Shown here: piece after piece, positions 46,831 through 55,808 of the stretch
Layout: the number at the start of each line of letters is the position of its first letter
Numbering within the stretch: position 1 is the stretch's first letter
NCBI RefSeq assembly: GCF_000416235.1
Contig: NZ_ATLO01000004.1
Location: forward strand, 186,001-250,000
Source of the DNA: Pseudomonas sp. CFII64
GTDB taxonomy: Bacteria; Pseudomonadota; Gammaproteobacteria; Pseudomonadales; Pseudomonadaceae
Reading direction: 5' to 3'
Length of the DNA stretch: 64,000 nt
Translations under genes and position numbers: made by a program
Notes under the pieces: generated by a model
What the model was told of the DNA's origin: nothing
The model's database searches: none
The model's input: only the letters and a program-made list of their open reading frames with translations

Positions 46831-47157
46831 ATGAACATTTTCTTGCGTAGCGTTGCGATTCCCTTGCTCGGCGGCCTGATGATGGCTGGCCTTGCCAGTG
46901 TTTCCCAGGCGCAGACCTTGCCCAACAGCACGCTGAATAACAGCAATCCCCACAACAGCCCCATCCATCGGGCGAATCCGAACAGCCGCCAGGGCACCGA
47001 ATCGAGTGTTCCACCGTTGCGGGGACCGAACACCGTGCCCAATCCGCGTCCGCCCACCCTCGAGAATGGCGGCATCGGCAACGGCTATCCGACCCGACAA
47101 CAGCCTGCCCGACCTTCGCCCAACGACACTCAACGTCAGCGCAACACTAACGACTGA
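46831..47157 (+). CDS. Secreted Asn/Pro-rich protein, unknown function
   Basis: Protein of 108 residues with a signal peptide (MNIFLRSVAIPLLGGLMMAG, cleavage after SQA). The mature 80 residues are low-complexity and rich in Asn, Pro, Ser and Arg (NSTLNNSNPHNSPIHRANPN), so probably unstructured. AAGG lies before the ATG. It is 23 bases upstream of the sugar dehydrogenase gene and may be co-transcribed with it. No function can be assigned. Confidence 0.7.
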   Translation: MNIFLRSVAIPLLGGLMMAGLASVSQAQTLPNSTLNNSNPHNSPIHRANPNSRQGTESSVPPLRGPNTVPNPRPPTLENGGIGNGYPTRQQPARPSPNDTQRQRNTND

Positions 47158-47180
47158 TCCCTCTGCATAAGGAATTGTTC

Positions 47181-48329
47181 ATGTTCCGCAAAACCTTGAT
47201 TGCAACGCTGTGTACCACAGCATTATTGACTGTACCGCTGACCACTTATGCGGCGGATATCCAGGAATTCAAAAGCGAGCAGGGCAGCGTCACTGTCGAG
47301 CAAGTGACCCAAGGCCTGGAGCACCCATGGGCGCTGGCGTTTCTGCCGGACAAGCAAGGCATGCTGGTGACCGAGCGCCCCGGCAATCTGCGGGTAGTGG
47401 CGGCAGATGGCAAGCTGTCGAAACCGATTTCCGGTGTACCGCAGGTTTGGGCCAGCGGGCAGGGCGGTCTTCTCGACGTGGTGCTTTCTCCGGACTTTGC
47501 CAATGACCGTCTGGTTTACCTGACGTATGCCGAAGTGGGCAAGGACGGTAAAGCCGGCACTGCCGCCGGACGCGGTCGTTTGTCTGCCGACATGAGCAAA
47601 CTGGAAAACTTCACGGTGATTTTCCGCCAGCAACCGAAGTTATCCGTGGGCAATCACTTCGGTTCGAGAATGGTCTTTGATCGTGATGGATACCTGTTCA
47701 TCGCGCTGGGTGAAAACAACAATCGCCCGACTTCGCAGGATCTCGACAAGTTGCAAGGCAAAGTCGTGCGCCTCTTCCCGGACGGCAAGGTGCCGCCTGA
47801 CAATCCCTTTGTCGGCCAGAAAAATGTCCGTCCCGAGATCTGGTCCTACGGGCATCGCAACCAACAGGGTGCGACGCTCAACCCATGGACCGGCACGCTG
47901 TGGACTAACGAACACGGGCCGCGCGGCGGCGATGAGGTGAACATTGTCGAACGCGGCGGCAATTATGGCTGGCCACTGGCGACTGACGGGATTAACTACT
48001 CCGGCGAGCCTATTCCTGAAGCGAAAGGCAAAGTCGTCGAAGGTACGATCCGGCCATTCCATGTCTGGGAAAAATCCCCGGCCATCAGCGGCATGACCTT
48101 TTACGATGCGTCGCGCTTCAAGGCCTGGGACCACAACCTGTTCATTGGCGCACTGGCGTCGCAAGAATTGATTCGTTTGCAATTTGACGGCGACAAGATC
48201 GTCCACGAAGAACGACTGCTGGGCGATCTGAAACAGCGTATTCGAGACGTACGCCAAGGCCCGGATGGGTATCTTTATGTGCTGACCGATGAGGATAACG
48301 GGCAGTTATTGAAGGTGGGGTTGAAGTAA
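47181..48329 (+). CDS. PQQ-dependent aldose sugar dehydrogenase (YliI/Asd type)
   Basis: Protein of 382 residues with a signal peptide (MFRKTLIATLCTTALLTVPL, cleavage near YAA). The six-bladed propeller of soluble-type PQQ glucose dehydrogenases is evident: LEHPWALAFLPDKQGMLVTE, GQGGLLDVVLSPDFANDRLV, GYLFIALGENNNRPTSQDLD, YGHRNQQGATLNPWTGTLW, NEHGPRGGDEVN and GGNYGWPLATDG. It oxidises aldose sugars in the periplasm. AAGGA lies eight bases before the ATG at 47181. Its last ten codons are duplicated just downstream. Confidence 0.9.
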   Translation: MFRKTLIATLCTTALLTVPLTTYAADIQEFKSEQGSVTVEQVTQGLEHPWALAFLPDKQGMLVTERPGNLRVVAADGKLSKPISGVPQVWASGQGGLLDVVLSPDFANDRLVYLTYAEVGKDGKAGTAAGRGRLSADMSKLENFTVIFRQQPKLSVGNHFGSRMVFDRDGYLFIALGENNNRPTSQDLDKLQGKVVRLFPDGKVPPDNPFVGQKNVRPEIWSYGHRNQQGATLNPWTGTLWTNEHGPRGGDEVNIVERGGNYGWPLATDGINYSGEPIPEAKGKVVEGTIRPFHVWEKSPAISGMTFYDASRFKAWDHNLFIGALASQELIRLQFDGDKIVHEERLLGDLKQRIRDVRQGPDGYLYVLTDEDNGQLLKVGLK

Positions 48330-48597
48330 CGTTTATTGCAGAATCCGTAGGACCGGCTTCAGCCGGGAGGGCCAGAGTTTTGACAACGCATCTTCTGCGT
48401 TTGTACTGGCGTCCTCCCGGCTAAAGCCAGTCCTACGTAGTTCATTGCGGGCAGTTATTGAAGGTTGGGTTGAAGTAACGCCAAATGCAAAATCCGTAGG
48501 ACCGGCTTCAGCCGGGAGGGCCAGAGTTATAACAACGCATCTGCTGCGTAGTTACCGGCGTCCTCCCGGCTAAAGCCAGTCCTACGTAGTGCATTGC
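48299..48597. repeat. Tandem duplication with 149-base period carrying family-C REPINs
   Basis: 48299-48447 and 48448-48597 are near-identical copies. Each starts with GGGCAGTTATTGAAGG, the last codons and stop of the sugar dehydrogenase gene, and each contains a complete family-C REPIN (48347-48436 and 48496-48585, exactly 149 bases apart). Differences are scattered, mainly in the REPIN loops. The second copy is non-coding. Confidence 0.85.
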
Positions 48598-48601
48598 TGC
48601 A

Positions 48602-48907
48602 TTACTTATCTTGCAGATCTTTCAACACCTCACCGGTTTTGGCGTCCAGGTCGACATCCCATTCCACGTTTTTCGCGTCGCGCAGTTCAACCTGGTAAAC
48701 ATAACGCCCGGCATGGTTTTCCAGCTCGGTATCATGAATGGTGAAGCCGGAGTGCTTGTCCGACGCCAGTTTATTCAGGTTATCAAAATCCATGAAGGTA
48801 CCGGCTTTATACAGGCGTACCACTTCATCAGGGCGGATATCAGCTTGGGCAACACCCGCAGCAGCGGTAAGGGCAAGGGCAGTAAACAGAGCAGGTAAAG
48901 TTTTCAT
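48602..48907 (-). CDS. PepSY-domain periplasmic protein
   Basis: Protein of 101 residues with a signal peptide (MKTLPALFTALALTAAAGVA, cleavage after AQA). The mature part matches the PepSY fold: helix IRPDEVVRLYKAGTFMDFDN, then strands YVYQVELRD, VEWDVDLDAKTGEVLKDL. PepSY domains bind or inhibit proteases, or act in envelope stress sensing; the role here is unknown. AAGGA lies upstream of the ATG. Confidence 0.87.
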   Translation of the reverse strand: MKTLPALFTALALTAAAGVAQADIRPDEVVRLYKAGTFMDFDNLNKLASDKHSGFTIHDTELENHAGRYVYQVELRDAKNVEWDVDLDAKTGEVLKDLQDK

Positions 48908-49022
48908 CGGGTCTTCCTTCTGGTTTTATCTGATGCAATAGATTCATCAGCAGCTGGAACGTTCAGCTGTCTGGTTGAAGCCAGATTAACCCGCCAGACT
49001 TAATTCACCCTTAATTCTGTGT

Positions 49023-49469
49023 TCACACTGAACATTTAGACGGCAGCGGTTGTTTCGCCGACTCTGGAACATCGAAAACCCGATCAAATACCCACTGAAA
49101 TACCAGCGCGTAAAAAAAGAAGAATACAAATAACCCCAGATTGGTCGCCAGCGCCTGCCACCAGGAAATCGTCAGCCACCAGGCAATCAGCGGCAACAGC
49201 AGCAACGTCAGGCCGCCTTCGAATCCCAGCGAATGCAGCAAGCGCCGTTGCCAGGTTCTGCTGCGCTGGGCCTGCCGCGCTTCCCAATACTCAAAACCGT
49301 AATTGAAGAGCATGTTCCACAGCAAAGCCGAGGCCGAAAGCATCACCGACAATGCGCCGGAATAGGCCAGGCTCTCGTCATACAGCCATGACAATGCTGG
49401 GGATAGCACGCCGATGGCGATCAGTTCGTATAGCGTTGCCTGCACAATCTTTCGGGTCGGGCCTTGCAT
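49023..49469 (-). CDS. PACE-family multidrug/biocide efflux transporter
   Basis: Protein of 148 residues with four membrane helices in two bacterial transmembrane pair repeats: RKIVQATLYELIAIGVLSPA and SASALLWNMLFNYGFEYWEA in the first, RLLHSLGFEGGLTLLLLPLI and GLFVFFFFYALVFQWVFDRV in the second. Conserved membrane Glu residues (YELIA, FEGG) match the family. PACE pumps export chlorhexidine-like biocides or polyamines by proton exchange. The ATG at 49469 is chosen since GGAG lies six bases upstream. The divergent LysR gene is the likely regulator. Confidence 0.88.
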   Translation of the reverse strand: MQGPTRKIVQATLYELIAIGVLSPALSWLYDESLAYSGALSVMLSASALLWNMLFNYGFEYWEARQAQRSRTWQRRLLHSLGFEGGLTLLLLPLIAWWLTISWWQALATNLGLFVFFFFYALVFQWVFDRVFDVPESAKQPLPSKCSV

Positions 49470-49580
49470 GGTGCTCTCCAGGTTCATTTCGACAAGCCAT
49501 CCTGCCTCCGGGCCGAAGCTGGGGAAAATGAGATAAATTAAAGCCCGATCAATTCAATTGACGTCACGGCGGGGTCGCCT

Positions 49581-50465
49581 TTGTTTTCGACAATCCCGTT
49601 AACCGCGTTACGCACTTTTGAGGCGGCTGCGCGATCAGGCAGTTTCAAGGCGGCGGCCGAGGAGCTTTTCGTCACGCCCGCGGCGGTCTCTTATCAGGTC
49701 AAGGCGCTGGAGTCCTGGGTGGGCGCGTTGCTGTTCGAGCGTACCGGCAGAGGCGTGCAGTTGACGCCCGAAGGTGAACGTCTCTACCGCGACGCCCATC
49801 GTGCGCTGCTGGACATCCGCGATAGCCTGGCCGGGTTTCGTCCGCAGCCGGACATGCACACGCTGGTGCTCTCGACCACGCCCGCACTGGCAGCGGCATG
49901 GCTGATCCCCAGACTTGGCGATTTCTATCGCGCCTGGCCACATATCAATGTGCGGGTTGAGACCAGCAACGACCTTGTGGATCTGCTGCGTGATTCGAGT
50001 ATCGACCTGGCGATTCGGACGTCATCACGCGATGATCCGGGACTGATCAGCCAGCCGTTGATGGATGAGCGTTTTGGCGCTTACGTCGCGCCTGGCTACG
50101 TTGAGCCAACGGCGCAGACTCGAGTCGAGCTGATCAACCTGCGCTGGCAGATACCCGGTGGTTTCAGGGTGGATTGGCCAAGCTGGTGCGCGGCTGCGGG
50201 GCATGCCGACTGGCTGACTCACGCGGTGCTGCGTGAATACGACGACGAGCATTTCGCCCTGAATGCCGCCATCGCCGGTCATGGCTTGGTGCTGGCCAGC
50301 AATGTGCTGGTGGCGGACAGCCTGGCCAAAGGGCTGCTCGTCGCTTATCGGCCTGACATCAGCCTGCCTGGGCCGAGCTACATAGCCGTCTGCGCTCCCG
50401 GCCGCGAGCGCCAGTCCCCGGTTCGCGAGTTTCTGGGGTGGCTCAACCAGCAAATACTCAACTGA
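49581..50465 (+). CDS. LysR-family regulator, probably of the PACE pump
   Basis: Protein of 294 residues: N-terminal HTH (LRTFEAAARSGSFKAAAEEL, TPAAVSYQVKALESWVGALL) and GcvA-like effector domain. It begins with a TTG codon at 49581 with GGGG six bases upstream; no ATG near it would keep the HTH intact. The 111-base gap to the divergent PACE gene is AT-rich (ATAAATTAAAGCCCGATCAA region) and must carry both promoters. LysR-PACE divergent pairs are a known arrangement. Confidence 0.87.
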   Translation: MFSTIPLTALRTFEAAARSGSFKAAAEELFVTPAAVSYQVKALESWVGALLFERTGRGVQLTPEGERLYRDAHRALLDIRDSLAGFRPQPDMHTLVLSTTPALAAAWLIPRLGDFYRAWPHINVRVETSNDLVDLLRDSSIDLAIRTSSRDDPGLISQPLMDERFGAYVAPGYVEPTAQTRVELINLRWQIPGGFRVDWPSWCAAAGHADWLTHAVLREYDDEHFALNAAIAGHGLVLASNVLVADSLAKGLLVAYRPDISLPGPSYIAVCAPGRERQSPVREFLGWLNQQILN

Positions 50466-50653
50466 TTGGCTGCACGCCCGAGTCTAAATCCGACGCAAGA
50501 CCATCAAGGGATTTCACTGTGCACAGGATCCTACGGGATGAACCATTCAACTCAGCGACTTATGTTGGTAGTCGTCCAGACCAACATCTATTCTTTTCAG
50601 TCCGGCAAAAGCGCACGCTAGGCCACTTGATTTGACCTGGAGAGAGCACGTTC

Positions 50654-51529
50654 ATGAAAATCGGTTTCGTAGGACTCGGCAACATGGGGCAGGCCATGGC
50701 GACCAATCTATTGAAAGGCGGCCATGAAGTCTGGGTCTGGAATCGCTCGCCCGAGCCCGTGCAGGCGATGGTTGCGCTGGGTGCCAAGGCCGCTGCCGAT
50801 CCGGCCCAGGCTTTTGGCAATGACGTGGTGTTCAGCATGTTGGCCGATGATCGCGCACTGCGTGAAGTTCTGCTCGAATCCGGCCTGCTCGACACCCTCA
50901 AGGCGCCGCTGATTCACATCAACATGGCGACTATTGCCGTCGCTTTCGCCGAGGAACTGTCGGCTCTGCACGCTGAGCGTGGCGTTGCTTACATCGCAGC
51001 CCCGGTCATGGGCCGTCCGGACGTCGCCACCGCTGGCGCGCTGAATATTCTGGCAGCTGGCCCCGGCGCGGCAATCAAGACCGTGCAACCGCTGTTCAAC
51101 TTGATCGGCAAGAAAACCTGGCCTCTGGGCGAGCAGGCATCACGTGCCAACGTGCTGAAACTGGCGGTCAATTTCATGCTCGCGTCCGCCATCGAAACCA
51201 TGGGTGAAGCGGCGGTGCTGGTGGATGCCTACGGGATCGAGCCTGGGACACTGATCGAGCTGATTTCCGGCAGTATCTTCCCCGGTCCGGTCTATCAAGG
51301 CTATGGCGGCATGATTGCTGAGCGTCGTTATGAACCGGCCTTGTTCAAGGCTTCGCTGGGGCTCAAGGACATCAGCCTGGCATTGGCGGCCGCCGAGCAC
51401 GTGGCGGTGCCGTTGCCGGTAGCCAACGTGGTGTATGGCAGCCTGCTCGATGCCCAGGCCAATGATGAGGGTCACATGGATCTGGCGGTCCTGGGTCAGG
51501 TGGCCGAACGCCGCGCCGGACGCAACTGA
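50654..51529 (+). CDS. NAD(P)-dependent beta-hydroxyacid dehydrogenase family enzyme
   Basis: Protein of 291 residues. N-terminal Rossmann motif GFVGLGNMGQAMATNLLKGG and NRSPEPVQ, then YIAAPVMGRPDVATAGALNI, the catalytic-region helix KLAVNFMLASAIETMGEAAV and LKDISLALAAAEHVAVPLPV. The family includes 3-hydroxyisobutyrate and tartronate semialdehyde reductases; the substrate is undetermined. GGAGAG lies upstream of the ATG. The 188 bases before it (50466-50653) hold no gene. Confidence 0.88.
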   Translation: MKIGFVGLGNMGQAMATNLLKGGHEVWVWNRSPEPVQAMVALGAKAAADPAQAFGNDVVFSMLADDRALREVLLESGLLDTLKAPLIHINMATIAVAFAEELSALHAERGVAYIAAPVMGRPDVATAGALNILAAGPGAAIKTVQPLFNLIGKKTWPLGEQASRANVLKLAVNFMLASAIETMGEAAVLVDAYGIEPGTLIELISGSIFPGPVYQGYGGMIAERRYEPALFKASLGLKDISLALAAAEHVAVPLPVANVVYGSLLDAQANDEGHMDLAVLGQVAERRAGRN

Positions 51530-51665
51530 GTCCGGCTCAGGACGGCAATAGCCACCACTGGGCTCAAGCGCGGTGCAGTGACAAACTCATCGCGCGCGAG
51601 TTTGCTATTCTTCGCGCCCTGCGACCTGATGTCGCCCCCTTGTCATCCACCGTTTCGGGTTCTTT

Positions 51666-52982
51666 ATGACGGCCATTGTCCGATCACGTCCCCAGCCGCT
51701 GTCGCGCGCTGACTACAAAACCCTGGGTCTTGCGGCTCTGGGCGGGGCGCTGGAAATTTATGACTTCATTATTTTCGTGTTCTTCGCGCTGACCCTCAGC
51801 CAACTGTTTTTCCCGCCGGAAATGCCCGAATGGCTGCGGCTGCTGCAAAGCTTCGGCATTTTTGTGACCGGCTATCTGGCGCGACCGCTGGGCGGCATCC
51901 TGATGGCGCATTTCGCAGATCGGCTCGGACGCAAACGGGTATTCAGCCTGAGCATTCTGATGATGGCGCTGCCGTGCCTGTTGATTGGCATGATGCCCAC
52001 CTACGCGCACATCGGTTATTGGGCGCCCTTGATCCTGCTCGGTTTTCGCATCCTGCAAGGCGCGGCGGTGGGCGGCGAAGTGCCCAGCGCCTGGGTGTTT
52101 GTCGCCGAACATGCGCCGCCGGGCCATCGCGGTTATGCCCTGGGCGTGCTGCAAGCCGGTTTGACCTTTGGTTATCTGCTGGGCGCATTGGTCGCCACCT
52201 GGCTGGCGAAAGTATTCACCCCTGCGGAAATCCTCGATTACGCCTGGCGCATCCCGTTTCTGCTGGGCGGCGTGTTCGGCATCTTTGGCGTGTGGCTGCG
52301 CCGTTGGCTGAGTGAAACGCCGGTATTCATGGCTCTGCATGCCCAGCGCAGCGAAATGGCCGAATTCCCGCTCAAGGCGGTGTTGCGCGACCATCGCCAG
52401 TCTTTACTGCCTGCGGCCTTGCTGACTTGCGTGCTGACCTCCGCCGTCGTCGTACTGGTGGTCATCACGCCGACGGTCATGCAGCAGCGCTTTGGCATGA
52501 GCGCCAGCCACACCTTCGCCTTGAGCAGCCTGGGCATCGTGTTTCTCAATATCGGTTGCGTACTGGCGGGCTTGCTGGTTGACCGTATCGGCGCATGGCG
52601 CGGCGTGATGCTTTACAGCCTGTTGCTGCCATTGGGCATCGGTTCGTTGTATGCCAGCCTGATCGGTGAATGGCTTACGCCGGGCATCGCCTATGCCGTT
52701 GCCGGTCTGGCCTGCGGCATCGTCGGTGTGGTGCCTTCAGTCATGGTCGGCCTGTTCCCGGTAAAAATTCGCGTCTCCGGTATCTCGTTTACCTACAACA
52801 TCGCCTATGCGCTTTGGGCGAGCACCACGCCCTTGATGCTGATCGCGCTGATGCCCTGGAGCCCATGGGTGTGTGTCGTCTATTGCGCGGTGATGGGTGC
52901 GGTCGGCGTATTGACCGCAGCGATATACGGCCTGCGCCGAGGCGTGCAGGTCGACGCGGTACTGGCGGGGCAGAAAGCCTGA
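51666..52982 (+). CDS. MFS transporter, metabolite:proton symporter type
   Basis: Protein of 438 residues with about twelve membrane helices. The start of the fold (LGGALEIYDFIIFVFFALTL) and loop 2-3 motif LMAHFADRLGRKRVF, then GGEVPSAWVFVAEHAPPGHR, are typical of the MHS (ProP/citrate/ketoglutarate) branch of the major facilitator superfamily. It probably imports an organic acid or osmolyte; the substrate is not identifiable. It stands alone on the plus strand. Confidence 0.88.
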   Translation: MTAIVRSRPQPLSRADYKTLGLAALGGALEIYDFIIFVFFALTLSQLFFPPEMPEWLRLLQSFGIFVTGYLARPLGGILMAHFADRLGRKRVFSLSILMMALPCLLIGMMPTYAHIGYWAPLILLGFRILQGAAVGGEVPSAWVFVAEHAPPGHRGYALGVLQAGLTFGYLLGALVATWLAKVFTPAEILDYAWRIPFLLGGVFGIFGVWLRRWLSETPVFMALHAQRSEMAEFPLKAVLRDHRQSLLPAALLTCVLTSAVVVLVVITPTVMQQRFGMSASHTFALSSLGIVFLNIGCVLAGLLVDRIGAWRGVMLYSLLLPLGIGSLYASLIGEWLTPGIAYAVAGLACGIVGVVPSVMVGLFPVKIRVSGISFTYNIAYALWASTTPLMLIALMPWSPWVCVVYCAVMGAVGVLTAAIYGLRRGVQVDAVLAGQKA

Positions 52983-53062
52983 CGGGTGCATTTGGTCTGG
53001 AGCGGCAGTCACGCTGATGCCGCGCAGGCTACGCTCTCTCGTACGCCACGCGAGAGTCCGGC

Positions 53063-54331
53063 ATGAAGCAGCATCGTGAGCACAATAATAAAAACACGCG
53101 AACCATCAACGCCGAAGTCGAGAGCCTCTACCGTCAGGAGTCCCGTCGGGTCCTGGCCACTTTGATCCGCCTGCTGGGCAGTTTCGAACTGGCCGAAGAA
53201 GCCCTGCAGGACGCATTCATCGCGGCAGTCGAACAGTGGCCGCAAACCGGCGTACCGCAAAGTGCCCGGGCCTGGCTGATATCGGCGGGGCGCTTCAAGG
53301 CCATCGACAGTCTGCGCCGTCGCTCGCGTTTCAATGCCTCTTTGATCCAGATGGCGCGGGAGCTGGAAGAGCAAGTGCAGACGCCCGATCTGGACAGTGT
53401 CGAAGACGACCGGCTGCGGCTGATATTCATCTGTTGCCATCCGGCCTTGACCGACGATGCCCAGGTCGCGCTGACCTTGCGTGAAGTCTGCGACCTGACC
53501 ACCGAAGAAATCGCCCGGGCCTTCCTGACTAAGCCGTCTACGGTGGCGCAACGCATCGTGCGGGCCAAAAACAAGATTCTTGATGCCCGCATTCCCTACG
53601 AAGTGCCTTCTTTCGCTGAACTGCCCGAACGCCTGGATGCCGTGCTGCGCGTGGTCTATCTGGTGTTCAACGAAGGCTATTTCGCCTCGTCCGGCGATCA
53701 ATTGACCCGCCATGATTTGTCCAGCGAAGCGATTCGCCTGGGCCGGTTGCTGCTGGATCTGCTGCCGGAGCCGGAGGTCGCCGGGTTACTGGCGTTGATG
53801 CTGCTCAACGAGTCCCGGCGCACCGCGCGGACGACGGCCAGCGGCGAACCGGTGATGTTGGAGCAGCAGGATCGCAGCCTGTGGGATCGGCCAATGATTG
53901 AAGAAGGCCAGGCGCTGGTCGAGCAGGCGCTGCGTTCCGGGCGTCACGGCGTCTACAGCGTGCAGGCGGCCATCGCTGCGGTGCATGCCGAGGCTGCCAA
54001 TGCCGACCTCACGGACTGGGCGCAAATCGTCGGACTTTATGACGTATTGCTGCGCCTTACCGACTCGGTGGTGGTGGAGCTCAATCGTGCGGTGGCGATT
54101 GCCATGCTGCGCGGCCCGCAAGCGGGGCTGGCGCTGATCAATGCGCTGCTTGGTCGTGAGGAGTTACGCGATTACCACCTGGCCTGGTCGGCGAAGGCTG
54201 ATTTGTGTCGACGTGCAGGCCACCTCGATGAAGCGCGCCTGGCGTATCGCATGGCCATCGAAAAATCCCGGCAAAGCGTCGACCGGCAGTTTCTCGAAGG
54301 GCGTCTGCACGAACTTGAATCCCAGGCCTGA
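53063..54331 (+). CDS. ECF sigma factor, ECF42 type with C-terminal DUF6596 extension
   Basis: Protein of 422 residues. Sigma region 2 lies at about 30-95 (RLLGSFELAEEALQDAFIAA; ISAGRFKAIDSLRRRSR) and region 4 at about 137-172 (TLREVCDLTTEEIARAFLTK; VAQRIVRAKNKI). A 230-residue C-terminal extension (YLVFNEGYFASSGDQLTRHD; NRAVAIAMLRGPQAGL) marks the ECF42 group, in which this extension replaces an anti-sigma factor as the control element. It is followed by a DGPF protein gene, the group's hallmark neighbour, and by an ECF42-like promoter at 54378. Confidence 0.9.
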   Translation: MKQHREHNNKNTRTINAEVESLYRQESRRVLATLIRLLGSFELAEEALQDAFIAAVEQWPQTGVPQSARAWLISAGRFKAIDSLRRRSRFNASLIQMARELEEQVQTPDLDSVEDDRLRLIFICCHPALTDDAQVALTLREVCDLTTEEIARAFLTKPSTVAQRIVRAKNKILDARIPYEVPSFAELPERLDAVLRVVYLVFNEGYFASSGDQLTRHDLSSEAIRLGRLLLDLLPEPEVAGLLALMLLNESRRTARTTASGEPVMLEQQDRSLWDRPMIEEGQALVEQALRSGRHGVYSVQAAIAAVHAEAANADLTDWAQIVGLYDVLLRLTDSVVVELNRAVAIAMLRGPQAGLALINALLGREELRDYHLAWSAKADLCRRAGHLDEARLAYRMAIEKSRQSVDRQFLEGRLHELESQA

Positions 54332-54377
54332 CTCTCCGCTAACCGTTTATCGGCGCCGAAAAATCAACGGCTGATCC

Positions 54378-54404
54378 TGTCGATTTCCGCAGGCGTTGTA
54401 CGAC
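54378..54404 (+). promoter_or_regulatory. Predicted ECF42-type promoter for the DGPF operon
   Basis: TGTCGA (54378-54383) and CGAC (54401-54404) are separated by 17 bases. From memory this matches the -35/-10 elements reported for ECF42 sigma factors. It lies 43 bases before the DGPF gene and downstream of the sigma gene, so it would drive the three target genes but not the sigma gene itself. I found no such pair in the 80 bases upstream of the sigma gene. Confidence 0.6.
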
Positions 54405-54446
54405 TAATCCTGTGCATAGGGCAGAAAGCCCGTAACGGAGGACGCC

Positions 54447-54818
54447 ATGAAATACCTTTGCCTGATCTACAGCAACGAACAGATCCTGCATACGCATCCG
54501 GACAGTCCGCGTGATGACGAGTGTTTCGCCTATGCCGAGTCCGTCCACGCCAGCGGCCACATGCTGGCCGCCGAGCCGTTGGAATCGGTGCAGACCGCTA
54601 CCACCGTGCGCATGCGTAACGGCAAAGTCAGGATTACCGACGGGCCTTTTGCCGAGACCAAGGAACAGCTGGCCGGTTTCTACCTGATCGATGCCAAGGA
54701 CCTCAACGATGCCCTGCACATCGCGGCGCATATTCCCGCAGCACGTGTGGGCAGCGTCGAAGTGCGCCCGGTTCGAACCCTGAACGTGCAGCAATCCGCG
54801 CAGGCGGCAAGCCGCTGA
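54447..54818 (+). CDS. DGPF/YCII-family protein of the ECF42 module
   Basis: Protein of 123 residues starting MKYLCLIYSNEQIL, with the DGPF motif in RITDGPFAETKEQLAGFYLI and the ferredoxin-like YCII fold. DGPF proteins are the usual targets of ECF42 sigma factors; their biochemical activity is unknown. A GGAGG site lies seven bases before the ATG. It is the first gene of a three-gene set (gaps of 24 and 33 bases) likely transcribed from the promoter at 54378. Confidence 0.9.
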   Translation: MKYLCLIYSNEQILHTHPDSPRDDECFAYAESVHASGHMLAAEPLESVQTATTVRMRNGKVRITDGPFAETKEQLAGFYLIDAKDLNDALHIAAHIPAARVGSVEVRPVRTLNVQQSAQAASR

Positions 54819-54842
54819 GCGCAATGACCACAGGAGAACTTT

Positions 54843-55295
54843 ATGAAAGCCGCTACCCACCTGAAAAGCCCGACTGCCACCGAGGCAATCGGTGCGCTTA
54901 TCAAACAATGGACCGCTGCGGTGCGGGACAAGGATCTGGATGCAATCATGGCCTATTACGCACCTGACATCGTCGCGTATGACGCGATCATCCAGTTGCA
55001 GTTCAAAGGTGCCGAGGCCTACCGCAAACATTGGCAGTTCTGCCTGGGCATGTGCGAAGGGGCAATGCTCTTCGAGCCGCGAGATCTGCAGATTTACGCC
55101 GATGACAATCTCGCCTTCGCCCACTGGCTGTGCAGTTGCGGCGGGACCGATGACAAGGGCGAACAGAAATCATCCTGGATGCGTGCGAGCGCGGGTTATC
55201 GGCGCGTCGACGGTGAATGGAAAGCGGTGCACGAGCATTTTTCAGCACCATTCGATATGGAAAGCGGCAAGGCCCTGTTCGAGCACAAGCCCTGA
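54843..55295 (+). CDS. SnoaL/NTF2-like protein of the ECF42 module
   Basis: Protein of 150 residues with the NTF2-like cone fold: ALIKQWTAAVRDKDLDAIMA, YYAPDIVAYDAI, FKGAEAYRKHWQF and a final strand YRRVDGEWKAVHEHFSAPFD. This matches SnoaL-like/DUF4440 proteins, which may bind or isomerise small molecules. Ligand unknown. AGGAG lies before the ATG. Middle gene of the ECF42-controlled set. Confidence 0.86.
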   Translation: MKAATHLKSPTATEAIGALIKQWTAAVRDKDLDAIMAYYAPDIVAYDAIIQLQFKGAEAYRKHWQFCLGMCEGAMLFEPRDLQIYADDNLAFAHWLCSCGGTDDKGEQKSSWMRASAGYRRVDGEWKAVHEHFSAPFDMESGKALFEHKP

Positions 55296-55328
55296 TGGAC
55301 GCCTTGCCCAACACAGAGGAGAACAATA

Positions 55329-55793
55329 ATGAGTGTTCAAGCCATACCCGAGGGCTATCACAGCCTGACGGTTTATCTGGGCGTCAAGGAAGCCGCGCAC
55401 GCCATCGAGTTTTATAAAAAAGCGTTCGGCGCTACCGAGGACTTTCGCCTTGATACCCCCGACGGCCGCGTCGGCCATGCCGCCCTGCGCATCGGCAGTT
55501 CCATGTTGATGCTGTCCGAGCCCTGCGAGCAGGGTGTGCTGGGCAGCCCGGATAAAACCGTTAAACCGCCGTTCGGCCTGCATCTGTATGTCGACGATGC
55601 CGATGCCGTCTACCAGCGCGCCCTCGATGCGGGTGCAGAATCACTGATGCCGGTGGCCGACATGTTTTACGGCGACCGAACCGGCACCCTGAAAGATCCT
55701 TACGGGCACTGCTGGTTCATTGCGACTCACAAGCAGGATCTAACCCCTGACGAGATTCGCAAGCGCGCGCAAGAGATGTTCAAGCAGAGTTGA
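55329..55793 (+). CDS. VOC-family (glyoxalase/PhnB-like) protein of the ECF42 module
   Basis: Protein of 154 residues with the PhnB-like vicinal oxygen chelate pattern: TVYLGVKEAAHAIEFYKKAF, HAALRIGSSMLMLSE, GLHLYVDDADAVYQRALDAG and RTGTLKDPYGHCWFIATHKQ. Members include glyoxalases and resistance proteins; no substrate can be given. GAGGAG precedes the ATG by about nine bases. Last gene of the set, followed by a terminator. Confidence 0.88.
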   Translation: MSVQAIPEGYHSLTVYLGVKEAAHAIEFYKKAFGATEDFRLDTPDGRVGHAALRIGSSMLMLSEPCEQGVLGSPDKTVKPPFGLHLYVDDADAVYQRALDAGAESLMPVADMFYGDRTGTLKDPYGHCWFIATHKQDLTPDEIRKRAQEMFKQS

Positions 55794-55808
55794 AGTTTAA
55801 TATCTGTC

